Source: Schizophyllum amplum (Eukaryota; Basidiomycota; Agaricomycetes; Agaricales; Schizophyllaceae). Taken from it: 14,183 nucleotides of DNA. This document shows positions 8,531-14,183 of the stretch, in pieces. Position numbers and translations under genes: made by a program. Where the stretch lies: assembly GCA_007026445.1 (NCBI GenBank), contig VDMD01000294.1, positions 1-14,183 on the forward strand. The letters run 5' to 3'. How positions within the stretch are numbered: the stretch's first letter is position 1; each line of letters opens with the position of its first letter. Under the pieces are notes generated by a model. The model did no database searches. It saw nothing but the letters and a program-made list of their open reading frames with translations, and was not told where the DNA came from.

Positions 8531-8617
8531 ATGCCTGAGATGCAGCTCTTGAACTTGAAGGATGGCGATGCGAGCCGCCTGCGAGCTCCGTTAGCATCCG
8601 CCCGCGCTGCTGGAGTT

Positions 8618-8655
8618 GACCACACACCTGCGAGCCGACCACACACCTGCGAGCC
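8618..8655. repeat. 19-bp minisatellite, two exact copies
   Basis: Unit GACCACACACCTGCGAGCC at 8618-8636 and 8637-8655. First member of the minisatellite mosaic. Confidence 0.9.
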
Positions 8656-8707
8656 GACTGTCCGCCCTTTCCTCCACGCTCGTCTACACCTTGCGCTCGA
8701 TTACAAT

Positions 8708-8788
8708 CTGCACCGCGAAGCTGACCGCTCTCTGCACCGCAAAGCTGACCGCTCTCTGCACCGCAAAGCTGACCGCTCTCTGCAACAC
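8708..8788. repeat. 24-bp minisatellite, 3.4 copies
   Basis: Units at 8708-8731, 8732-8755 and 8756-8779, built on CTGCACCGCAAAGCTGACCG plus CTCT, then a partial copy. The first differs by one base and the next two are identical. Confidence 0.9.
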
Positions 8789-8885
8789 GGGACCCATCCA
8801 CGACACACGATCAAACTGCCCGAACAGTCCGCCATGGTCTCGGCTCGGAAGCTCTCCCATCTCCCATCTCCTGTCCCCTCCCCGT

Positions 8886-8998
8886 TCGCCCTCTGCTGAC
8901 GCGCTACGGGACGCCGTGGTGCGTCGGCAGGCCCTCTTGCCCTCCTCGCCCTCTGTTGACGCGCTGCGGGACGCCGCGGTGTGTTGGCGGAGGCGAGG
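8886..8998. repeat. 60-bp tandem duplication
   Basis: Copies start at 8886 and 8946 with TCGCCCTCTG, and share a GACGCGCT(A/G)CGGGACGCCG core. The second copy is slightly truncated. This is the longest of the clear periods in the mosaic. Confidence 0.8.
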
Positions 8999-9011
8999 GT
9001 GCGGTGCCAGC

Positions 9012-9088
9012 GGGTGACGACCTGCTGGTGCCGCGGGTGACGACCTGCTTGTGCCGCGGAGCGGGGCCGGTGAGTGACGACTTGCTGG
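9012..9088. repeat. 23-bp minisatellite, two copies and a decayed third
   Basis: GGGTGACGACCTGCTGGTGC-type units at 9012-9034 and 9035-9057. A diverged GAGTGACGACTTGCTGG follows near 9072. Confidence 0.8.
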
Positions 9089-9223
9089 CCTCGCCTGGGC
9101 ATTGGGGGTAGGGGGATGGTAGATGAGGGTGGAGGGACGAAGACGTTGGAGGTCGAGGGACGCTGAGGTGGAACATCGAGGTGAAGCCCGCCGACTGTTG
9201 AAGCTGGAACTCGGCGACCATGA

Positions 9224-9259
9224 ACAACACCGCCCGACGACACAACACCGCCCGACGAC
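9224..9259. repeat. 18-bp minisatellite, two copies
   Basis: Unit ACAACACCGCCCGACGAC at 9224-9241 and 9242-9259, identical. Confidence 0.9.
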
Positions 9260-9421
9260 TGTCAACACAACATCAGCGGACGCGGGGAAGAGAGCGGTGC
9301 TTGACGCACCGATATCCGAGGGCTGCTTGACGTCCAGCGTCCTGCTCCCTCATCCCTGACTCCCCGTCGTTCCCTGTTGACTTCTCCCCGTTCCCCGTTC
9401 CCGACTTCCCTTCACATCCTT

Positions 9422-9502
9422 GACCGCCATCAACCTCTCCGTGTCCTAGACTGCCGTCAGCCCCTCCGTATCCTAGACCGCCGTCAGCCCCCTCGTGTCC
9501 AC
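9422..9502. repeat. 27-bp minisatellite, three copies
   Basis: Units at 9422-9448, 9449-9475 and 9476-9502 share GACYGCCRTCA at the start and TCC(T/A)A-like ends. Confidence 0.85.
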
Positions 9503-9547
9503 ATACGGTGCAGAAACCTGTACCTAGATGACTTCCGCTGTCTGTAT

Positions 9548-9706
9548 CTCCCGTACGTTGCTGTTGTCTCCCGTACGTTCCTATCGTCTCCCGTATGTTC
9601 CTATCGTCTCCCGTACGTTCCTGTTGTCTCCCGTACTTCCTGTTGTCTTCCGTACGTTCCTGTTGTCTGTCGTACTTCCCGTCGTCTGTCGTACTGTACG
9701 TCTTGT
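9548..9706. repeat. 20-bp minisatellite, about eight copies
   Basis: Core unit CTCCCGTACGTTCCTGTTGT. Early copies are 20 bp. Some later ones are 19 bp and start CTTCC or CTGTC, so the array decays left to right. Confidence 0.9.
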
Positions 9707-9759
9707 TATCTCCTGTATTGATTGGTTCGCGCTGACTCCGTCGCCGAATAATGCACCTT

Positions 9760-9799
9760 CTGAACTGGATGAAGGGAATCTGAACTGGATGAAGGGAAC
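9760..9799. repeat. 20-bp minisatellite, two copies
   Basis: CTGAACTGGATGAAGGGAAT at 9760-9779 is followed by a copy differing at the last base. Confidence 0.9.
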
Positions 9800-9866
9800 G
9801 CGCGAACGAGTGACGTTAAGGCTGCACGATCCTTCCGTGGGAGTAATCTGGAAGAAGATTGCCATA

Positions 9867-9955
9867 GACGGGAGCAGATATACTGGGTTGGGTGGCGGGA
9901 GCAGATGTACTGGGTGACGGGAGCAGATGTACTGGGTGACGGGAGCAGATATAGC
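9867..9955. repeat. 22-bp minisatellite, four copies
   Basis: Units of the type GACGGGAGCAGATRTACTGG plus GT. The first copy carries a few extra bases (GGGTTGGGTG). Confidence 0.85.
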
Positions 9956-10106
9956 TTGGGGCAGTCGAGACGGGAGCTGGACGGAAGCAAACCCAATTCG
10001 AATGTTCAACATGTTGAACTTCGGGGCTCGGGCCGGTATTTGTGGCGTTTGTCTGTTGAAGGCGCGTGGCGTTTGTTGACGACAGTTGGGCGCGCAGATT
10101 ATGGGA

Positions 10107-10180
10107 TCGCTCTATGCCGCCGCCATAGCGGAGTCGCTCATGCCGCCGCCATAGCGGAGTCGCTCATACCGCCACAGCGT
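10107..10180. repeat. 26-27-bp minisatellite, 2.7 copies
   Basis: Units at 10107-10133 and 10134-10159 contain ATGCCGCCGCCATAGCGGAG. A partial copy (CATACCGCCACAGCG) follows. Confidence 0.85.
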
Positions 10181-10200
10181 CGCGCTTTCCAGTTGTGATT

Positions 10201-10220
10201 GCTCTCTCTCTCTCTCTCTG
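10201..10220. repeat. CT dinucleotide microsatellite
   Basis: An uninterrupted TC/CT run of about nine units, the only dinucleotide array of note. Confidence 0.9.
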
Positions 10221-10408
10221 CTCGAGTGCTCACTTTTGAGACATCATTCTCGAGCGCCGATGTCGAGAGAACCTTTATGGTCATTGGTCGCTCTCCCTGG
10301 ACTTTCCCCGGACTCTCCCACGACCGCGGCTTTGTTCTCATCTGACTGCCTGGTAGCTTCTGCATGGGATGTCGTTCTCATCTCAGTGCTTCGAGTCCTG
10401 GGGATCTC

Positions 10409-10650
10409 TTTCTCACCAAACAGCTCCTTGAGATCTTCTTCTCACCAAACAAGATCTTCTGCTCACCAAACGGCGGCTAAGTACTAGGAGACTCATTCTC
10501 GCCGACCTTCTGCTTGAAGTCTCATTCTCGCCGAACTTCTACCTGGAGTCTCGTTCTCCCTCGACCTTCTACCTGGATCCTCGTTCTCGCCGACCTTCTA
10601 CCTGAACTCTCGTTCGCACCGAACCAAGTTCACGCTCGTTCGCACCGAAC
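10409..10650. repeat. TTCTCACCAAAC repeats followed by a degenerate 31-34-bp array
   Basis: Three copies of (T/G)CTCACCAAAC lie at about 10409-10473. From about 10489 to 10650, five variants of a unit containing CTCRTTCTCGCCGACCTTCT and a CTACCTG(G/A) segment follow, ending in CTCGTTCGCACCGAACC variants. Confidence 0.75.
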
Positions 10651-10665
10651 CTTCACGTGGGCGTG

Positions 10666-10750
10666 ACGGCTGCCCACGGGACGAGTACACGGCTGTCCAC
10701 GGGACGAGTACACGGCTGCCCTCGGGACGAGTACGCGGCTGCACTCGGAC
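10666..10750. repeat. 23-bp minisatellite, 3.7 copies
   Basis: Units at 10666-10688, 10689-10711 and 10712-10734 and a partial at 10735, built on ACGGCTGCCCACGGGACGAG plus TAC. Confidence 0.9.
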
Positions 10751-10805
10751 AGACTCCAGAGACACGCATGCTTTCGGACCAACAAGGGCCTGCACACCCG
10801 TGCGC

Positions 10806-10845
10806 GCGTCTATTCACTCGTGCATGCGTCTATTCACTCGTACAT
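10806..10845. repeat. 20-bp minisatellite, two copies
   Basis: GCGTCTATTCACTCGTGCAT at 10806-10825 and the same with TACAT at 10826-10845. Confidence 0.9.
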
Positions 10846-10997
10846 ACGCCTTGCTATCCGGACACGCGCCTTTCTGTCGACGGGGGGAGCTGTGCGGGAG
10901 CGTGTACGGGACGAGTTCGAGGAGTCTGAGGTGTATGGGACGAGCTCGCTACTAGGGATGCGCCCCGTACGAAGTGGAGCTTTAGGAACGTCCCTGA

Positions 10998-11129
10998 GTG
11001 CGAGCGTCATAAACGTCCAGCGCGAGCGTGAGGGACGTATGGCTCGAGCGTGATGGACATCCAGCGCGAGCGTCATGAACGTCCAGCGCGAGCGTCATGG
11101 ACATCCAGCACGAGCGTGATGGACGTATG
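10998..11129. repeat. 22-bp minisatellite, about six copies
   Basis: GCGCGAGCGTCATGAACGTC-type units alternate with copies ending GGACGTATGG or GGACATCCA. The array runs straight into the 23-bp array that follows and shares GACGTATGGCT with it. Confidence 0.85.
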
Positions 11130-11134
11130 GCTTG

Positions 11135-11293
11135 AGCTCGGAGGGACGTGAGGGGCGAGCTCGGAGGGACGTATGGATCAAGCTCGGGGGGACGTATGGC
11201 TCAAGCTCGGAGGGACGTGAAGGGCAAGCTCGGAGGGACGTGAGGCACGAGCTCGGAGGGACGTGAGGCCTTGAGGGGAGAGCTCGGAGGGAA
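11135..11293. repeat. 23-bp minisatellite, about seven copies
   Basis: Copies start with AGCTCGGAGGGACGT at 11135, 11158, 11181, 11204, 11227, 11250 and 11281. The spacing is exactly 23 except for the last (31), which has an 8-bp insertion. Confidence 0.9.
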
Positions 11294-11429
11294 GCGAATG
11301 AACGTGAATGATGGACTTGAGCGGAACGAGGGCAAGGGCGGCCCTGAGCGGCGTGGGCGTGGGCAGTGATACGGGCATCTGGGGACGCGAAGTTGCCGAC
11401 GCCATGGCGCGAAGACAGTGGGTGCTGTT

Positions 11430-11535
11430 CGTCCGTGTATGACGCGCGGTGCCCGTCCGTGTGTGACGCGCGGGGCCCGTCCGTGTATACTGAGCGTTGC
11501 TCGTCCGTGTATACTGAGTGTTGCTCGTCCGGGGG
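11430..11535. repeat. 24-bp minisatellite, 4.4 copies
   Basis: Units at 11430, 11454, 11478 and 11502 start CGTCCGTGT. Copies 1-2 share GACGCGCGG, and copies 3-4 share ATACTGAG, so the array holds two sub-families of two. Confidence 0.9.
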
Positions 11536-11694
11536 CCAAGGCGAGGGGCTCGTCCGGGCAAGGCAAGGAGCGTTCCTTGTCCAGCCCGAGCAAGGCGAGG
11601 AGCCGCGTGAGCAAGGCTCTCTCTCTGTGTCTCTCTGAAGCGGCCGCTAGCCAGCGAGACTCCCGATAGTAGTTGGCCTGTGCAGCTGAGGCGC

Positions 11695-11872
11695 CGGTCC
11701 ATTCCACGGTGAGGCGGGGAGGCGGTCCATTCCGCGAGGCGGGGACGCGGTCCATTCCGCGAGGCGGGGACGCGGTCCATTCCACGAGGCGGGGAGGCGG
11801 TCCATTCCACGAGGCGGGGAGGCGGTTCATTCCACGAGGCGGGGAGGCGGTCCATTCCACGGTGAGGCGCGG
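11695..11872. repeat. 25-bp minisatellite, seven copies
   Basis: CGGTCCATTCCACGAGGCGG-type units start at 11695, 11723, 11748, 11773, 11798, 11823 and 11848. Only the first and last copies carry an extra GGT (CACGGTGAGG). Confidence 0.9.
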
Positions 11873-11889
11873 GAGCGCCATTGCGTGAG

Positions 11890-12065
11890 ACGTCGGCGAG
11901 GCAGGGAGCTTAGCAGGCGGGCAGCGAGGAGCTCAGGCGGGCAGCAAGGAGCTTGCCAGCAGGCGGGCAGCGAGGAGCTGATGCGGGCAGCGAGGCGGGG
12001 AGGTAAGACGTCGGCGAGCGAGGGCGTGAGACGTCGGCGAGAAGCTCAGGCGGGCAGCGAGGAGG
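11890..12065. repeat. Degenerate GCGGGCAGCGAGGAGCT repeats
   Basis: Several copies of GCGGGCAGCGAGGAGCT at irregular spacing are interleaved with three GACGTCGGCGAG copies (near 11889, 12008 and 12029). This is a higher-order, partly scrambled array. Confidence 0.75.
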
Positions 12066-12606
12066 AAGGGAGAGAGCGTTGATTCTGACGGTCTCTCAAC
12101 TTTCTGGCCCCGCCTCAGTCTCACAACATTTTCTTGCCCCGCCGGCGCCGTCTTCGCATCCCACGTCTTTGCATCCCACCTTTCGAGCTCTTCCCTTGGT
12201 TTTCGCGTAGCGTCGCATTTCTAGCAGACAATCAAGAAGAAAAAGATGAAGGCAGAATACGTGGTATGAACGAGTGCGTAGTGTAACATTTGTATGTGTG
12301 TGGCGACGCGTGTAACAATTGCATGTGGCGGACTGTATGTGGCCGCTGCGCGCGCTGCGCGCGTTGGACAGATTCGAGTAACGGGTAGGATGGGAGGTTC
12401 GAGTAACGGGTGGGATAGGTTCGAGTAACGCGTGGATGGGTAAATGAGGCGATGCGACGGTAGGTGACGCGTCGAGCGACAGTCATGGGTAGACGACGCG
12501 AGGCGGTAGTGGAGGGTAGGGGAGGGTAGGTGGACGACAGAGTGCGAGTGAGTAGAGGACTGGCGCACTGCGAGTGAGTAAGTAGACGACAGGGTGCGAG
12601 TAAGTA
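12066..12606. other. No gene; short irregular repeats
   Basis: Contains a GCATCCCACGTCTTTGCATC doublet near 12155-12180, GTGTAACAWTTG twice (near 12280-12310), CTGCGCGCG twice near 12345-12362, and TTCGAGTAACGSGT three times at 12373, 12398 and 12420. Open frames here are repeat-driven and not credible. Confidence 0.6.
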
Positions 12607-12830
12607 GGAGAGTCCATTCCGGCCAGGCGAGGAGTCCGTACCGGCCAGGCGAGGAGTCCGTACCGGCCAGGCGAGGAGTCCGTACCGGCCAGGCGAGGAG
12701 TCCGTACCGGCCAGGCGAGGAGTCCGTACCGGCCAGGCGATGAGTCCGTACCGGCTAGACGATGAGTCCGTTCTAGCTAGACGATGAGTCCGTTCCGGCT
12801 AGGAGAGGAGTCTGTTCCGGCTAAGTAGGA
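12607..12830. repeat. 22-bp minisatellite, about ten copies
   Basis: Unit GAGGAGTCCGTACCGGCCAG plus GC, in exact 22-bp register from 12629. The central copies are identical. The last four change progressively (GATGAG, GGCTAGAC, TTCTAGCTAGAC, TTCCGGCTAGG), so decay is polarised to the right end. Confidence 0.92.
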
Positions 12831-12844
12831 AAAAGTCCGTTGTG

Positions 12845-12864
12845 ATTGGTACAAGGATATAAGG
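12845..12864 (+). promoter_or_regulatory. Possible ATTGG plus TATAAGG promoter motif
   Basis: ATTGG (CCAAT on the other strand) at 12845-12849 and TATAAGG at 12858-12864 stand immediately after the 22-bp array and 34 bp before an ATG at 12898. The downstream 146-codon frame is low-complexity and repeat-built, so a protein-coding role is doubtful. Confidence 0.2.
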
Positions 12865-12954
12865 CAGGCAGGGCGCGCGCCGCCATCAGAGTCGGGTATG
12901 TCGGAAGCTAGGGTACGCCTACTACACCCGCTCACTCTCGCCCTCGCCCACAAA

Positions 12955-13000
12955 CTGCTTCCGGTACTCCTACACCCGCTGCTTCCGGTACTCCTACCCA
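12955..13000. repeat. 24-bp minisatellite, two copies
   Basis: CTGCTTCCGGTACTCCTACA-type unit at 12955-12978 and 12979-13000. Confidence 0.85.
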
Positions 13001-13050
13001 TCTCGCCCTCTACACCTTCTACACCCGCTCGCCCGCCATCCCGCCCTCGC

Positions 13051-13140
13051 CACCAACGGGCGCCGAGTCGCGGCGCCGCTCACCAACGGGCGCCGGATCG
13101 CGGAGCCGCTCGCCCGCAGGCGCCGGATCGCGGAGCCGCT
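13051..13140. repeat. 30-bp tandem repeat, three copies
   Basis: Units at 13051-13080, 13081-13110 and 13111-13140, with a CACCAACGGGCGCCGGATCG core. A further isolated half copy lies at about 13211-13234. Confidence 0.9.
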
Positions 13141-13278
13141 CACCCTCTACATCCGCTCACTCTCGCCCGCCCTACCCATCTCGTCCTCGCCCGCGTGTCT
13201 CCCCATCTCGCCACCAACGGGCGCCGGATCCCGGATGAAGACATTATCGCCGCGGATGTTGAGGAAGGAGTACTAGAA

Positions 13279-13448
13279 GGGGGGGGGGGGTTAGCGGTTG
13301 TTTGGGGGTTAGTTAGTTTGGGGGTGAGAGCGGGATGAAAAGAACATTGACGAGCGGGATGAAAAGAAGTCAGGGGGTGTCGGAGGGGAAGGGGGTCGGA
13401 GGAGGGGGAGGGGGCAAGGAGGGGATGGGCAAGGGAGGGGGAAGGGAA
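13279..13448 (+). other. G-rich, C-poor tract with G-quadruplex potential
   Basis: It begins with twelve consecutive G (13279-13290), then GGGGGTTAG and GGGGG tracts. A short 24-bp repeat (GAGCGGGATGAAAAGAACAT core, 13328-13369) follows, and then many G3-G5 runs between 13374 and 13448. Confidence 0.75.
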
Positions 13449-13509
13449 GGTTGACGAGGTGGATGAAGATCGAGAACGAGATCAAGATCGAGCGCGAGCC
13501 GCGACGATA

Positions 13510-13720
13510 CACCCCCATTGACGCCACCTCCCTCCCCGCCACACCCCCCCATCACCCCTCTCCCACCAAACTCCTTTCCTCCCACCAAACCCCCCCATCA
13601 CCCCTTTCCTTCTCCCACCCCTCTCCCACCGCACAATCAAACCACACCACACCCCTTTCCTTCCCACCCAAAACCCCAAACCCAAAAAACCCAAACTCGC
13701 CACTCACCTCTGCCAAATCC
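13510..13720. other. C-rich low-complexity tract
   Basis: CCCATCACCCCT, CTCCCACC and CACCAAAC motifs are reiterated irregularly, with almost no G on the top strand. No gene is supported. Confidence 0.7.
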
Positions 13721-13899
13721 GAACTCGCCTGCTTATTGTAGTTCTGGTACACCAGGTTCGGCTCCGTCCAGAAGGGGCGGAGGCCGGCGGCCTAGGGGGA
13801 GGAGCGTGAGCGATGATGCGGTGGGGGGGAGGGGGGGGGTTAGTGAGCGACGACGATAGGGAGCGTAGGGGACCACGCAAGGGGAGGCGTAAGCGACGA

Positions 13900-14183
13900 T
13901 TCGGCGCCGTCGGTACCCAAACCCCCTCTCCACCCCCCTCTCCACCCCCATCCACCCCTTCCAAAAACACCCCTCAACATCAACCCAAACCAAACCAAAC
14001 CCAAACCCAAACCACCCACAAACATATCTATGAGAGAGAAAGAAACCCCTCCTCCCCCACAACCAAAAAAAAACCACCCCACAAACATATTTATAAAAGA
14101 AAGAAACCCCTCCCCCCTCATAAACCAAACCAAACCCAACCCTAAATATCACTCACCTCCAACCGCTCCCACCACCCCAAAAA
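13900..14183. repeat. A/C-rich, G-depleted tract with a 62-bp tandem duplication
   Basis: Copies start at 14011 and 14073, and share CCACAAACATAT and AGAAAGAAACCCCTCC. CCAAACCCAAACC-type runs and a single CCCTAAA occur, but no regular telomere array. The sequence runs to the window end with no gene. Confidence 0.75.

Noticed and set aside
7863..8801. 312-codon - strand frame with repeated AESGQL and AMLFAP motifs
   Set aside because: The motifs are the complement of the 24-bp minisatellite and of the 18-bp coding repeat. It overlaps the well-supported + strand exon.
8105..8899. 264-codon + strand frame crossing the last exon and the 24-bp array
   Set aside because: It overlaps the true last exon in another frame and gains length only from the repeats. 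Joining it across 8474-8530 does not match phase.
10666..11535. Regular 22-24-bp arrays considered as CRISPR
   Set aside because: Units are head to tail with no unique spacers, no cas genes are present, and the genome is eukaryotic.
11178..11881. Two overlapping - strand frames of about 225 codons
   Set aside because: They consist of translated 23-, 24- and 25-bp repeats (WTASPPRGM-like units). The absence of stops follows from the repeat sequence, not from coding.
12373..12440. GGTTCGAGTAAC repeats resembling a tRNA B box
   Set aside because: The B box consensus needs GGTTCGANTCC. The CC is missing, there is no matching A box, and no cloverleaf can be formed.
12898..13338. 146-codon + strand frame after a TATA-like motif
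   Set aside because: Low-complexity Pro/Arg/Ala content built from 24- and 30-bp repeats, with no domain. Kept only as a weak promoter observation.

Overview
The window reads as nuclear DNA of a filamentous fungus, most likely an Agaricomycete basidiomycete. The two well-supported genes are GC-rich at third codon positions and are cut by many very short introns (47-62 nt) with GTRNGT-type donors, CTRAC-like branch sites (CTGAC, CTAAC) and CAG/TAG acceptors. Nothing bacterial, viral or organellar is visible. No protein could be assigned to a named family from sequence alone, so gene symbols are left empty.

Layout, left to right. (1) 1-3351, + strand: the 3' part of a gene that begins before the window. 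Seven exons are visible and all six complete introns are phase 1. The protein has a disordered N-terminal part built from exon-sized repeats, then three long exons that appear to carry three diverged copies of one uncharacterised domain of about 200-230 residues. (2) 3352-5760: a region without a complete gene. It holds the 3' flank of gene 1, coding-like exon fragments (3919-4003, 4441-4655, 5090-5232), and a long imperfect inverted repeat around 4252 (core arms 88 nt, 67/88 matching). The inverted repeat lies between two of the fragments, as if a foldback element or MITE sat inside a decayed gene. (3) 5690-8421, + strand: a complete gene with CCAAT and TATA-like motifs. It encodes a roughly 700-740 residue multi-pass membrane protein with an acidic, low-complexity loop and a basic tail. 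Two 51-nt segments could be spliced or retained without changing frame, and a consensus-like intron lies downstream of the stop.

(4) 8531-12830: no credible gene. Instead there is a mosaic of more than fifteen mostly unrelated minisatellites, most with units of 18-27 bp. (5) 12830-14183: low-complexity sequence with extreme strand asymmetry. G-rich tracts with G-quadruplex potential lie at 13279-13448, and C-rich, nearly G-free DNA lies at 13510-13720 and 13900-14183. This could be subtelomeric or heterochromatic, but no true telomere array is present.

There is no sign that the two genes work together: they share a strand, but are separated by about 2.4 kb of decayed sequence. The items most worth following up are the three-copy domain protein, the exon-plus-intron duplication, the inverted repeat and the minisatellite mosaic.
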